This document shows positions 8,524 through 18,212 of a stretch of 64,000 nt of DNA, piece by piece. The position numbers and the translations under genes are program-made. Every line of letters starts with the position of its first letter. Positions within the stretch are counted from its first letter, which is position 1. The stretch is from contig NZ_CP034661.1 in NCBI RefSeq assembly GCF_003971235.1, positions 3,844,001 to 3,908,000 of the forward strand, read 5' to 3'. Source of the DNA: Chryseobacterium aureum (lineage in GTDB: Bacteria > Bacteroidota > Bacteroidia > Flavobacteriales > Weeksellaceae). The notes beneath the pieces are model-generated. The model ran no database searches. It was given only the letters and a program-made list of their open reading frames with translations, and had not been told where the DNA came from.

Positions 8524-9519
8524 ATGGCAATTTTACAATTCATAAAACCCGATAAAGTAATTTTACTTAACTCTGATGAATTTAAAGGTCAATTTGAATT
8601 CAGACCTTTAGAACCAGGTTTCGGGCTTACAATCGGTAATGCTTTGAGAAGAGTGTTGCTTTCTTCTCTGGAAGGATACGCTATTTCATCTATCAAAATA
8701 GAAGGTGTAGAGCACGAATTTTCAACTATTCCAGGAGTAATCGAAGACGTTACCGAAATTATTCTTAACCTTAAGCAGGTAAGATTAAAAGCTGCAGCAG
8801 AAGGCCAGGCTAACGAGCAGGTTGTTGCTAAAGTTTCAGGTCAAACGGTTATTACTGCTGGTGATTTAGGAAAGTCTATCAACGGATTTGAGGTGTTAAA
8901 CCCGGATTTGGTGATCTGCAACCTAAACACTGATGTAACTTTCGAAATTACTTTCAATATTGAAAAAGGTAGAGGGTATGTTCCTTCAGAACAAAATAAG
9001 TCAAACAATGCTCCTGTAGGAACTATTGCGATCGACTCTATTTTTACACCGATCAAGAAAGTACAATATAGCATTGAAAATTATCGTGTAGAGCAAAAAA
9101 CAGACTACGAAAAACTTGTATTAGATATAGAAACTGACGGGTCTATCAGCCCTCAGAATGCTTTAACAGAAGCTTCTAAGATATTAATTTATCACTTCAT
9201 GCTATTCTCTGATGAGAGAATCACGCTTGAAACTGAAGCGGTGAAAGCATCTATCCAGTACGATGAAGAAACACTTCACACAAGACAACTTCTTAAGTCT
9301 AAATTAGCAGATATGGATCTTTCCGTAAGAGCCCTTAACTGTCTTAAAGCAGCTGAAGTAGAAACTCTTGGAGAACTGGTTTCTTACAGTAAGTCTGATT
9401 TGATGAAATTCAGAAATTTTGGTAAAAAATCTTTGACAGAACTAGAAGAATTAGTGCATTCAAAAGGTCTTAACTTCGGTTTCGACGTTGCAAAATATAA
9501 GTTAGACGCTGATAAATAA
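8524..9519 (+). CDS. rpoA: DNA-directed RNA polymerase subunit alpha
   Basis: The 331-residue protein has both expected domains. The N-terminal dimerisation domain (about residues 10-230) contains [24 protein letters not shown] and GYVPSEQN. The C-terminal domain (about 250-320) contains [25 protein letters not shown] and the [12 protein letters not shown] helix-hairpin-helix. It lies in the canonical place between rpsD and rplQ. Confidence 0.98.
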   Translation: MAILQFIKPDKVILLNSDEFKGQFEFRPLEPGFGLTIGNALRRVLLSSLEGYAISSIKIEGVEHEFSTIPGVIEDVTEIILNLKQVRLKAAAEGQANEQVVAKVSGQTVITAGDLGKSINGFEVLNPDLVICNLNTDVTFEITFNIEKGRGYVPSEQNKSNNAPVGTIAIDSIFTPIKKVQYSIENYRVEQKTDYEKLVLDIETDGSISPQNALTEASKILIYHFMLFSDERITLETEAVKASIQYDEETLHTRQLLKSKLADMDLSVRALNCLKAAEVETLGELVSYSKSDLMKFRNFGKKSLTELEELVHSKGLNFGFDVAKYKLDADK

Positions 9520-9525
9520 TTAATA

Positions 9526-10047
9526 ATGAGACACGGTAAAAAATTCAATCACTTAGGAAGAACAGCTTCTCATAGAAGTGCTTTACTTTCTAATATGGCT
9601 TGTTCTCTAATTGAGCATAAAAGAATCAACACTACTGTAGCTAAAGCTAAAGCTTTAAGAGTATATGTTGAGCCTCTATTAACAAAAGCAAAAGAAGATA
9701 CTACACACAACAGAAGAGTAGTATTCTCTTACCTTCAAAATAAATTTGCGGTTGCTGAATTATTCAGAACTGTAGCTCCTAAAATCGCTGAAAGAAACGG
9801 TGGTTATACAAGAATCATCAAGACAGGATTCAGACCAGGTGATGCTGCTGATACTGCTCTTATCGAATTAGTAGATTTCAACGAGCTTTACAACCCTAAT
9901 GCTGAAGAGAAAAAAGCTACAAGAAGAAGCAGAAGATCTACTTCTACTACTAAAAAAGCTGAAGCAGTAGTTGCTGAAGCTCCTGTAGTTGAAGAGAAAG
10001 TAGAAGAAGCTAAAGCTGATACTACTGAAGAAAAAACTGAAGAATAA
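9526..10047 (+). CDS. rplQ: 50S ribosomal protein L17 with acidic C-terminal extension
   Basis: Residues 1-120 form the L17 core ([25 protein letters not shown], then [20 protein letters not shown]). The remaining ~50 residues are a low-complexity tail: a basic stretch ([12 protein letters not shown]) followed by an Ala/Val/Glu-rich acidic segment. Bacteroidota L17 is often longer than the E. coli protein; the extra tail is probably disordered. It is the last gene of the ribosomal cluster and is followed by a strong terminator. Confidence 0.95.
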   Translation: MRHGKKFNHLGRTASHRSALLSNMACSLIEHKRINTTVAKAKALRVYVEPLLTKAKEDTTHNRRVVFSYLQNKFAVAELFRTVAPKIAERNGGYTRIIKTGFRPGDAADTALIELVDFNELYNPNAEEKKATRRSRRSTSTTKKAEAVVAEAPVVEEKVEEAKADTTEEKTEE

Positions 10048-10070
10048 TTACATTCATTCAGATATTGATT

Positions 10071-10102
10071 AAAAACCATCCGTTTTTCGGATGGTTTTTT
10101 TT
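10071..10102 (+). terminator. Intrinsic terminator after rplQ
   Basis: AAAAACCATCC (10071-10081) pairs with GGATGGTTTTT (10089-10099) around a 7-nt loop, giving an 11-bp stem followed by a run of T. It closes the ribosomal transcription unit. Confidence 0.9.
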
Positions 10103-10134
10103 ATTTCCTTAACGTTTAATTAATATATTTAGAA

Positions 10135-10142
10135 TAACTTTG
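10135..10142 (+). promoter_or_regulatory. Candidate -7 promoter element (TAACTTTG) for the amidase gene
   Basis: TAACTTTG matches the Bacteroidota -7 consensus TAnnTTTG and lies 22 nt upstream of the ATG at 10165, directly after the rplQ terminator. The -33 region is weak (GTTT rather than TTG). The placement supports a separate transcription unit. Confidence 0.55.
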
Positions 10143-10164
10143 ACTCGTTAAAAAAATCTTGATC

Positions 10165-10989
10165 ATGATCATCATAAAAGATAAGTTGGGAAAAACAATT
10201 TCCGGGGAGAGCATTAGCTTTGTAGAGACTCCCAATAAAGAGGGAATTATTGTTCCGGAATACATTATCATTCATTTTACGGCGGGAAGGGGAACTGAAA
10301 ATTCAATCAACTGGTTTAAGGATCCTACAGCAAAAGCTTCAGCACATATTATTATAGATAGTGATGGCAGGATTACTCAAATGATTGAGTTCAACAGGAA
10401 AGCCTGGCATGCCGGAAGGAGCAGATGGGCAGACCGCTCAGGATTCAATGATTTCTCCATTGGAATCGAGCTGGAAAATCCCGGAAGGCTTACCAAAGTA
10501 AATGAAAGATTTTATGCCTGGTTTGAAAAAGAATACTCAAAAGATGTAGTAGTGACGGCCAAACACAAACATGAAAATGAGACTTCCTACTGGCATAGCT
10601 TTACGGAGAAACAGCTGGATACCTGTTTTCAGGTGTGTAAACTTTTAATGGAAACTTACAATATCAAAAATATTCTGGGGCATGATGATATTGCTCCTTT
10701 CAGGAAAAATGATCCGGGACCTGCATTTCCTATGGAAAATTTTAGAGCAAAGCTGTTGGGAAGAGAAGATGATACTGCAGATATGTATAAAGTGAATGCC
10801 GAGTATGCTAACGTAAGAACTGGTGCAGGGACTGAATTTGAAGCTATCGTAGAGCTTAAAAGAGATACTCAGGTTGAATTTATTAAAAGTAAGCTGGGGT
10901 GGTTCTATGTCTATGTTTTATTTAAACCGGGAAAAGACGGTGAACCTATATATGGATGGATCAACAGTGATTTGCTGAAAAAAATATAA
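10165..10989 (+). CDS. N-acetylmuramoyl-L-alanine amidase (Amidase_2 / PGRP fold) with C-terminal SH3-like domain
   Basis: The 274-residue protein has an Amidase_2 domain at about residues 25-195. Zinc-ligand motifs are visible: the first His in IIIHFTAGRG, the HAGRSRW segment, GIELENPG, and a distal HDDIAPFRKNDPGPAFP motif. Residues 205-274 form a bacterial SH3 domain (NVRTGAGTEFE) that probably binds cell wall. There is no clear signal peptide, so it may act on cytoplasmic or imported muropeptides or leave by a non-Sec route. ATG 10165 is preferred to the TTG two codons upstream. The next gene, on the other strand, may encode a lysozyme-inhibitor-like lipoprotein. Confidence 0.85.
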   Translation: MIIIKDKLGKTISGESISFVETPNKEGIIVPEYIIIHFTAGRGTENSINWFKDPTAKASAHIIIDSDGRITQMIEFNRKAWHAGRSRWADRSGFNDFSIGIELENPGRLTKVNERFYAWFEKEYSKDVVVTAKHKHENETSYWHSFTEKQLDTCFQVCKLLMETYNIKNILGHDDIAPFRKNDPGPAFPMENFRAKLLGREDDTADMYKVNAEYANVRTGAGTEFEAIVELKRDTQVEFIKSKLGWFYVYVLFKPGKDGEPIYGWINSDLLKKI

Positions 10990-10991
10990 AT

Positions 10992-11021
10992 AAAATGTCC
11001 CAGTATGTTTTGGGACATTTT
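10992..11021. terminator. Bidirectional intrinsic terminator
   Basis: AAAATGTCCCA (10992-11002) pairs with TGGGACATTTT (11011-11021). With A-rich sequence on one flank and T-rich sequence on the other, it can end both the amidase transcript and the convergent lipoprotein gene. Confidence 0.85.
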
Positions 11022-11026
11022 TAATA

Positions 11027-11461
11027 TTAGATTTTTGTTCTTTTCAGCTCGATAATATTATTACCCTGTTCAAGGTGAAGGCTGTCTCCTTTTACCCTTG
11101 CTGTCATATCATCTTTCTTATAGATTGTTTCATCACCTTTTGTTTCTGTCTTAGGCAATGTGAATGTTTTCTTATTGCTCGTAATGGCTACTGTACTTTC
11201 TTTCGGATCGTTCTTGAAGATCACTTTTACTAACGTTCCGTCGGTAGCTTTATAAACAAAATCTGTCTTTTCAGTTTTCTGTCCGTTGATGTCCACCGTT
11301 GAAGAACTTTGTGTCACAGAATCTACTTTTCCATTATTATCGGTAACTACCGTTGTGGAGCTGTCTGTTTTGATAACGCTTTTGTTTCCGCTTTCACTTT
11401 TCTTACAGCTTAAAGCTGTTAATGTAAGTACAGCACCAAGTGCTAAAAGACCTTTTTTCAT
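11027..11461 (-). CDS. Small lipoprotein, possibly MliC-like lysozyme inhibitor
   Basis: The 144-residue product has a lipoprotein signal peptide (MKKGLLALGAVLTLTALSC; Cys19 in an LTALSC lipobox), followed by a Ser/Thr/Asp-rich linker to about residue 60. The last 80 residues (FVYKATDGTLVKVIFKN, then TFTLPKTETKGDETIYKKD and VKGDSLHLEQG) resemble the beta-barrel pattern of MliC/PliC lysozyme inhibitors, but the disulfide cysteines are absent. The assignment is a weak pattern match. The neighbouring cell-wall amidase is consistent with a role in peptidoglycan turnover. Confidence 0.6.
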   Translation of the reverse strand: MKKGLLALGAVLTLTALSCKKSESGNKSVIKTDSSTTVVTDNNGKVDSVTQSSSTVDINGQKTEKTDFVYKATDGTLVKVIFKNDPKESTVAITSNKKTFTLPKTETKGDETIYKKDDMTARVKGDSLHLEQGNNIIELKRTKI

Positions 11462-11655
11462 GATTATATTATTTGATATTTATTATGATTTTTACGCTTT
11501 AAATTTTGCAAAAATCATGCCTTGACAATATGAGAAATTTTTACCGGTGTTGAAAATAAAAATCTGTTATTTTCCTTTTTATATTGAGCAATTTCCAGCA
11601 AATACAACTTGCAGATTGCTCCATCTTAAACACTGTGAATTCACCATCTTCTCAG

Positions 11656-11677
11656 AAAGCATTTTCAAAAATGCTTT
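11656..11677. other. Hairpin in a 447-nt gene-poor gap
   Basis: AAAGCATTT (11656-11664) pairs with AAATGCTTT (11669-11677) around a TCAA loop and is followed by TTC. It could terminate a short unannotated transcript. A second 9-bp inverted repeat lies at 11704-11712 / 11732-11740 (AATCAAACA / TGTTTGATT). I see no credible coding region in 11462-11908. Confidence 0.4.
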
Positions 11678-11747
11678 TTCTGCATTTCATCCTGACTTAT
11701 TAAAATCAAACATTGTTGTTTATTTATGTTTTGTTTGATTATGGTAG

Positions 11748-11765
11748 CATTAATTTAAATTAATG
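11748..11765. promoter_or_regulatory. 18-bp perfect AT palindrome upstream of the response-regulator gene
   Basis: CATTAATTTAAATTAATG reads identically on both strands and lies about 140 nt upstream of the ATG at 11909. A palindrome of this length could be an operator of the two-component locus. AT-only palindromes also arise by chance in AT-rich gaps, so this is tentative. Confidence 0.4.
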
Positions 11766-11908
11766 TATGTTTTTAAGTGAAAAATTGATTAAATTTAAGA
11801 AAACTAAAAAGATTCAGCCATAATGAAAACTCTCCTGTCAATAGTACACAAATGTGTAATTGATTTCAATTGGTTTTCTGTTGAAATTTGCTACAAACAA
11901 ACAAAGTC

Positions 11909-12541
11909 ATGAGCATTTCCATCGCCATAGTAGAAGATGAAAAGAACTACAACAATGCGTTGAAGAAAGTCATCAATTACCAGCAGGATATGAAGGTAAT
12001 TGCTCAGTTCTTTGATGGAAACGATGCCATGCAAAATCTTCCCGATATTTCTCCGGATGTGGTGATGATGGATATCCAGCTGCAAGATATGCTGGGAATA
12101 GAAATCATAGAAAAACTGCGAAAAGGAATGCCCGATACACAATTCATCATGTGTACCAGCTTCGATGATGATGAAAAGATCTTTAATTCTTTAAAAGCCG
12201 GAGCCATGGGATACCTGGTAAAAGGAGAAAGTATGGAGAAAATTCTTTCTTCCATCCGAGATGTTTACAGCGGTGGAGCTCCCATGAGTTTTTCCATAGC
12301 CCGAAGAGTTCTCAAACATTTTGAACGAAATCTCACCGAAATCAAAGGCTTCGATGAACTTACAGAACGTGAAAAAGAAGTTCTTGAGCTTCTGTCAGAG
12401 GGACTTCTTTATAAAGAAATAGCGGATAAAAAATGTATCAGCATTGATACCGTTAAAAAACATGTTGGCAATATCTACAGAAAACTTCACGTAAACAATA
12501 AAGTGGAGGCAATCAATAAGTTTAACCATTTTAAAAACTAA
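11909..12541 (+). CDS. NarL/FixJ-type response regulator
   Basis: The 210-residue protein has a receiver domain (residues 3-120) with the acidic pair D10/E11, phospho-acceptor D55 (VVMMDIQL), T83 and K105. A LuxR-type helix-turn-helix follows at about 148-208 (LTEREKEVLELLSEGLLYKEIA, then SIDTVKKHVGNIYRKL). All active-site residues are present. ATG 11909 is chosen over a TTG seven codons upstream because it gives the usual short lead-in to the first strand. It is followed by two uncharacterised genes and then its probable partner kinase at 14033. Confidence 0.9.
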   Translation: MSISIAIVEDEKNYNNALKKVINYQQDMKVIAQFFDGNDAMQNLPDISPDVVMMDIQLQDMLGIEIIEKLRKGMPDTQFIMCTSFDDDEKIFNSLKAGAMGYLVKGESMEKILSSIRDVYSGGAPMSFSIARRVLKHFERNLTEIKGFDELTEREKEVLELLSEGLLYKEIADKKCISIDTVKKHVGNIYRKLHVNNKVEAINKFNHFKN

Positions 12542-12546
12542 GAATT

Positions 12547-13392
12547 ATGGGAACATTAGAGTTACAAAATCCCGAACTGGGTACAGAGGGCATTGGAAAC
12601 AAACTTGCGAATCTGATTACGAAAAACAAAGACAGAACAAATCCGTTGATTGCAGCAGGATACATGGATCATGATATCGGAATTATGTTTATGTTTCAAG
12701 CTAAAAAGGGAGTTTTAAATAATTCGGGAGCAGCGTCCAAACTGGTCAATCCATATTTGAAGAGTTATTCAGTAGACATCAGTACTTTTGAAGCTTTATA
12801 CAATACATTTAGCACCCGCGGTAATGAAGTAAGATTTGACTTTGTCTTTATTACCCAGAAAGACTATACCAAGTATACAGGCAACATCAATGTTTCAACA
12901 GGTGCCAATGAGTTTTTATACTTTATTGCAACGCCTATGGACTATAATGGTGATCCTCTCGGACATTATATCATCTTTAATTTAGGACATAAATTTGAGA
13001 TCGATAAAGATTTTATTAGTCTTGATGAGGCAAGAGCAATGTACAATCAGTACATTTCATCCGAGTTTTATCATAAAATGAATACTTATAGCAATCCTTT
13101 ACAACAGACATGGTGTATTGGTTACACCTGGGCAGACATCAATAGGATTTTAAACGAAAGAAATATTGCAGGACGTCTTTATAAAGAAGTTAAGTTTATC
13201 CCGGGTGAAGTAATAGAACTTGAGATCATAGAAGATTACTTCCATGATAATCCTGATTATGATTTTGACGCAACTGCTTATTCCGCCGCGTATAGAGGAA
13301 ATGAAAAAAGACTTACCCTGATCGGAAGATACCTGCCGGATGATCTTATAGGAAAAGAAGGATTTTTCGATATGGGCTCACTATATCCTTAG
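12547..13392 (+). CDS. Uncharacterised soluble protein of a two-component locus
   Basis: This 281-residue protein matches no family I recognise. It has no signal peptide or membrane segment. It is rich in aromatic and acidic residues, with motifs such as AAGYMDHDIGIMFMFQ near residue 37 and a C-terminal region DYFHDNPDYDFDATAYSAAYRGNEKR. The start lies 5 nt after the response regulator and the stop 2 nt before the next membrane gene, so it is surely co-transcribed with the signalling genes. It could be the regulated output or an accessory sensor; neither is shown by the sequence. Confidence 0.75.
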   Translation: MGTLELQNPELGTEGIGNKLANLITKNKDRTNPLIAAGYMDHDIGIMFMFQAKKGVLNNSGAASKLVNPYLKSYSVDISTFEALYNTFSTRGNEVRFDFVFITQKDYTKYTGNINVSTGANEFLYFIATPMDYNGDPLGHYIIFNLGHKFEIDKDFISLDEARAMYNQYISSEFYHKMNTYSNPLQQTWCIGYTWADINRILNERNIAGRLYKEVKFIPGEVIELEIIEDYFHDNPDYDFDATAYSAAYRGNEKRLTLIGRYLPDDLIGKEGFFDMGSLYP

Positions 13393-13394
13393 CA

Positions 13395-14036
13395 ATGCTC
13401 ATTCAGATTATCTACATATCAATACTCTTTATAGATACTGTAAAGTCGATGGTTTTAGCCGGGAGGAAAGGTCTTTCCGGCCAAAACTATTTGGCAGTAT
13501 ACTTATTCGTATCTTTGTGCCTTGAGCTTTACGGGCATTATAAAATATATCTTCAGGAATTTGACTTTGCCTATTTATTCAATTACTACAGTATTTTTCT
13601 GCTTGTATTCTTTAACAGATACTACGCAAAACTATTTCCTCGGCAGCTAAAGGCGATCTTCCAGTATATTCTTATTACCATACTTGCCTATATTGCTCTG
13701 TTTGTAAAATTTTACAGCGGAAACTATGACAATACCCTGGGAATATTAGTTTGCTTTTACTTTATCATTAATGCGCTTGTCTGGTTTTACACCAGGCTGA
13801 AAAACTTTGATGAAATAAAAATTTTTGATGACCCGCACTTCTGGGTTTCCTGTGGACTGCTTTTTTGGAGTATTTTTTTTATTTTCAGATCCATCCCCAT
13901 GTTTTTTCTTCAGGATAATGATCCTGAATTTCTGCAAATTCTAAAAACCATGCAGTACTGCGTTAATATCATGATGTATGGAATGTTTTATATCGCTTTA
14001 AGGAAATTCGAAATAGCAGAAAATAATACAGCATGA
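13395..14036 (+). CDS. Multispanning membrane protein between regulator and kinase
   Basis: The 213-residue protein has about six to seven hydrophobic helices with short loops and many aromatic residues (for example FWVSCGLLFWSIFFIFRSI near residue 148). No enzymatic motif is visible. It resembles the membrane sensor module that is often fused to small HisKA_3 kinases, but here it is a separate protein. Its TGA overlaps the kinase ATG (ATGA, 4 nt), which implies translational coupling and suggests that the two proteins form one receptor complex. Confidence 0.75.
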   Translation: MLIQIIYISILFIDTVKSMVLAGRKGLSGQNYLAVYLFVSLCLELYGHYKIYLQEFDFAYLFNYYSIFLLVFFNRYYAKLFPRQLKAIFQYILITILAYIALFVKFYSGNYDNTLGILVCFYFIINALVWFYTRLKNFDEIKIFDDPHFWVSCGLLFWSIFFIFRSIPMFFLQDNDPEFLQILKTMQYCVNIMMYGMFYIALRKFEIAENNTA

Positions 14037-14821
14037 AACAGTTGCCGGATACCATAAGATTGGCTTATATTATTGCTGTTATTCTGTTAATAACGTTCGT
14101 TATTTTCATTGTTTTCATTGTTGTTTTATATAACAAGAGACAGCTTTTTTTCATTCAGCAGCAACAGCTCAAAGAAGCCGAACATCAAAATCAGCTCCTT
14201 CAGAAAGAACTCGAAAAACAAAAAATTCTTGAACAGGAGCGGGAGCGTATTTCTCACGATATGCATGATGATCTGGGAGCAGGAATTTCCGCATTAAAAC
14301 TTCAGGCAGAATTTCTGAAGCAGAAAGTAGAAGATGACGATCTGCAAAATGATATTGATGAACTTCTGAAAACTTCCGAAGAAATGAATATCTCTATGCG
14401 TGAAATGCTTTGGAGCCTAAATTCAGGAAATGATACATTGGGAGGATTCATTGATTATGCCATACTCTATACCGGAAATTTCCTTAAAAAAACCCAAATA
14501 GTATTGCATTCCGAATCGGAAGACATCATTGCTGAAACACCTGTTTCCACAGAAATGAGACGTAATCTTTTTCTCTGTTTAAAAGAAGCCGTTAATAATG
14601 TATACAAACACAGTCATGCCAATACCTTAAAACTCTCATTTGTTCAGGAAAAAAATACTTTTTCCATGAAAATTTCTGATAACGGAACCGGAATTCAGAA
14701 TGAACAGCCGAAAGGAAACGGCCTTCGGAATATGAAAAGGAGAATGAATGAATTGTCCGGTGAATGTCATATCATGTCCGGCCATCCCGGAACCTGTTTG
14801 GTTTTTAAAATAATCATTTAA
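14033..14821 (+). CDS. Sensor histidine kinase (HisKA_3 type)
   Basis: The 262-residue kinase has one N-terminal membrane helix (about residues 10-33) and a coiled coil (about 40-72). The dimerisation/phosphoacceptor helix ERERISHDMHDDLGAG follows, with H78 (second His) in the NarX-family position. The HATPase domain has the N box (LKEAVNNVYKHSHAN), DNGTGI and GNGLRNMKRRM. There is almost no extracytoplasmic loop, so signal detection probably depends on the coupled membrane protein at 13395. The likely target is the response regulator at 11909. Confidence 0.88.
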   Translation: MKQLPDTIRLAYIIAVILLITFVIFIVFIVVLYNKRQLFFIQQQQLKEAEHQNQLLQKELEKQKILEQERERISHDMHDDLGAGISALKLQAEFLKQKVEDDDLQNDIDELLKTSEEMNISMREMLWSLNSGNDTLGGFIDYAILYTGNFLKKTQIVLHSESEDIIAETPVSTEMRRNLFLCLKEAVNNVYKHSHANTLKLSFVQEKNTFSMKISDNGTGIQNEQPKGNGLRNMKRRMNELSGECHIMSGHPGTCLVFKIII

Positions 14822-14824
14822 ATT

Positions 14825-14844
14825 AATTACCCATATGGGTAATT
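14825..14844. promoter_or_regulatory. 20-bp perfect palindrome, candidate NarL/FixJ operator
   Basis: AATTACCCATATGGGTAATT is fully self-complementary. It contains TACCCAT and its mirror ATGGGTA back to back, which fit the NarL-family heptamer TACYYMT. It starts 4 nt after the kinase stop and lies about 50 nt before the next start codon. It is therefore well placed to bind the response regulator encoded in the same locus and control the small membrane protein at 14893. Confidence 0.55.
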
Positions 14845-14892
14845 GACTGATTGGGTTTTTAGAGGGAAATTTGATGGATAAAATTAAAAGCC

Positions 14893-15222
14893 ATGAAAAC
14901 TCTTATTAACGACAGTATCGGAGATTTAGAAGTTGCTTTAAAAAACAACAGTGACCTTCAGGAGAAGTTCAAAACAAATCCCATAGAAGCCATTAAAAAC
15001 GTAGAAATAAGAAATCCGAAAGATACAGACTACTGGATCTACAGAATTATTGTCTTTATGCTTGGGCTGGCAGTGATTGGTATTATTGCAGGGCTTATTC
15101 TCATTGCTTACTGGAATGATGGAGCCTCAAAAGACAATCAGCTGGTTACGATTTTTGCAACCATTTCATCAGGAGCTATAGGTGCTTTAGCCGGTCTTCT
15201 GTCTCCTACACCCAGGAAATAA
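14893..15222 (+). CDS. Small two-helix membrane protein
   Basis: The 109-residue protein has a polar N-terminal half (residues 1-48) and two hydrophobic helices (about 49-73, YWIYRIIVFMLGLAVIGIIA; and about 84-104, ending in a glycine-rich GAIGALAGLL). No family is recognised. It follows the 20-bp palindrome and precedes a terminator, so it looks like the last gene, and possibly a regulated target, of the two-component locus. Confidence 0.7.
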   Translation: MKTLINDSIGDLEVALKNNSDLQEKFKTNPIEAIKNVEIRNPKDTDYWIYRIIVFMLGLAVIGIIAGLILIAYWNDGASKDNQLVTIFATISSGAIGALAGLLSPTPRK

Positions 15223-15246
15223 ATCAACAGCTTACTCTAATTGTTT

Positions 15247-15274
15247 AAAACTCACTTTTAAAGGTGAGTTTTTT
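15247..15274 (+). terminator. Intrinsic terminator closing the two-component locus
   Basis: AAAACTCAC (15247-15255) pairs with GTGAGTTTT (15264-15272) and runs into further T residues. It separates the accessory block from eno. Confidence 0.85.
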
Positions 15275-15412
15275 AGTGGTGATTTTCTCCTTGTAAATCC
15301 CTGATCTGTTACCAGGAAATTGGGGAATTATCATAATATAAATTAACTAAAATTTAACTTGGATTTATTTCAAAAAAATCCCCCGAAATGCCCCTGAAAG
15401 TTAAATTTTGAT

Positions 15413-15420
15413 TAAATTTG
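15413..15420 (+). promoter_or_regulatory. Candidate -7 element (TAAATTTG) for eno
   Basis: TAAATTTG matches TAnnTTTG and lies 21 nt before the eno ATG. No TTG occurs at the right -33 distance, so the promoter call rests on the -7 element and on the terminator just upstream. Confidence 0.45.
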
Positions 15421-15438
15421 TCTAAACTAAAAAAATAA

Positions 15439-16734
<1,296 letters not shown>

Positions 16735-16749
16735 TTGAATTTATAAATA

Positions 16750-16782
16750 ACGGCAAGCGATAATTTTTGTTTGCCGTATTTT
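16750..16782 (+). terminator. Weak terminator or attenuator between eno and gltA
   Basis: ACGGCAAGC (16750-16758) pairs with GTTTGCCGT (16769-16777), with one G-U pair, around a 10-nt loop, followed by ATTTTA. The U-tract is short, so partial read-through into gltA is likely. Confidence 0.6.
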
Positions 16783-16818
16783 ATGGAAAGTGGTATATTT
16801 AAAAAAAATAAATAAATA

Positions 16819-18105
16819 ATGTCAGACAACAAAGTAATACTGAATTACGCAGGTAATTCATATGAATATCCAATTGTGGATAGTACTATCGGAGACAGAG
16901 GGATTGATATTTCAAAATTAAGAGACCAGACAGGTTTAATCACTCTGGATTTAGGTTACAAAAATACAGGAGCTACTATTAGCGACATCACTTACTTAGA
17001 CGGAGATAAAGGAGAATTATTCTACAGAGGTTATCCAATCGAACAGATTGCTGAGAAATCTAACTTTACTGAAGTAATGTATCTTTTATTACATGGAGAA
17101 TTACCTACTCAGGATCAGTTTACTTCATTCGACAACAATATTAAAAAATATAACTTCATCGCAGACGAAATGAAAAAAATCATTGATGTTTTTCCTCGTT
17201 CTGCTCACCCTATGGGAGTTTTATCTTCTTTAACTTCTGCTTTGACAGCTTTCAACCCGAAGGCAGTGAACGTAAACTCTAAAGAAGAAATGGATCATGC
17301 TGCAGAGCTTATGATCGCTAAGTTCTCTCACCTTTGTGCATGGACTTACAGAAAAACTCAAGGTTTACCATTAAACCACGGGGATAACAACCTGAACTAC
17401 GTAGAGAACTTCTACAAAATGGCATTCAGATTACCAAACGCTGATTTCGAAATCGATCCGGTAGTAGTGAATGCTTTAGATAAATTATTAATCCTTCACG
17501 CAGATCACGAACAAAACTGTTCTACTTCTACAGTAAGAATGGTAGGTTCTGCTCATACAGGTCTTTTTGCTTCTATCTCTGCCGGGGTATCTGCACTTTG
17601 GGGTCCTCTTCACGGAGGTGCGAACCAGGCTGTAATCGAAATGCTTGAATTAATCGAAAAAGATGGAGGTGACGTATCTAAATATGTTGCTAAAGCTAAA
17701 GATAAGAATGACAGCTTCCGTCTGATGGGATTCGGACACAGAGTGTACAAAAACTTTGACCCGAGAGCAAAAATCATCAAAAAAGCGGCTGACGATATCC
17801 TTACTGCACTTGGTATTCAGGATAAAGCTCTTGACATTGCAATGCAGTTAGAAAGAGTAGCACTTGAAGATGAGTACTTCATCGAAAGAAAACTTTATCC
17901 AAACGTAGATTTCTATTCAGGAATTATCTACAGAGCGTTAGGAATCCCTACAGAAATGTTTACTGTAATGTTTGCATTGGGAAGACTTCCGGGATGGATT
18001 TCTCAGTGGAAAGAAATGAGACTGAAAGGAGACCCAATCGGAAGACCAAGACAGGTTTACCAAGGTGCTCAGCAAAGAAACTACATCGACATCGCAAGCA
18101 GATAA
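16819..18105 (+). CDS. gltA: Citrate synthase (type II, hexameric length)
   Basis: The 428-residue protein condenses acetyl-CoA and oxaloacetate. Catalytic motifs are visible: LHADHEQNCSTSTVRMVGS (first catalytic His), WGPLHGGANQAVIEML (second His), and MGFGHRVYKNFDPRAK, followed later by the catalytic Asp in YPNVDFYSGIIYRALG. The N-terminal beta-sheet domain (to about residue 60) marks the type II form. It ends in a very strong terminator. Confidence 0.97.
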   Translation: MSDNKVILNYAGNSYEYPIVDSTIGDRGIDISKLRDQTGLITLDLGYKNTGATISDITYLDGDKGELFYRGYPIEQIAEKSNFTEVMYLLLHGELPTQDQFTSFDNNIKKYNFIADEMKKIIDVFPRSAHPMGVLSSLTSALTAFNPKAVNVNSKEEMDHAAELMIAKFSHLCAWTYRKTQGLPLNHGDNNLNYVENFYKMAFRLPNADFEIDPVVVNALDKLLILHADHEQNCSTSTVRMVGSAHTGLFASISAGVSALWGPLHGGANQAVIEMLELIEKDGGDVSKYVAKAKDKNDSFRLMGFGHRVYKNFDPRAKIIKKAADDILTALGIQDKALDIAMQLERVALEDEYFIERKLYPNVDFYSGIIYRALGIPTEMFTVMFALGRLPGWISQWKEMRLKGDPIGRPRQVYQGAQQRNYIDIASR

Positions 18106-18122
18106 TATTTGCTTATACCATA

Positions 18123-18160
18123 AAAGAATCCCAAAGCACGCTTTGGGATTCTTTATTTTT
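18123..18160 (+). terminator. Strong intrinsic terminator after gltA
   Basis: AAAGAATCCCAAAG (18123-18136) pairs perfectly with CTTTGGGATTCTTT (18141-18154) around a CACG tetraloop and is followed by ATTTTTT. Confidence 0.93.
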
Positions 18161-18212
18161 TATACTTGGTAAGGGCAGTCAGTAATCCATAAGGCTGTCT
18201 TTGATCTGGTAA

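Noticed and set aside
11547..11738. 63-codon + strand frame in the gap before the two-component locus
   Set aside because: TTG start, no family pattern, random-looking composition and overlapping a hairpin; not a supportable gene.
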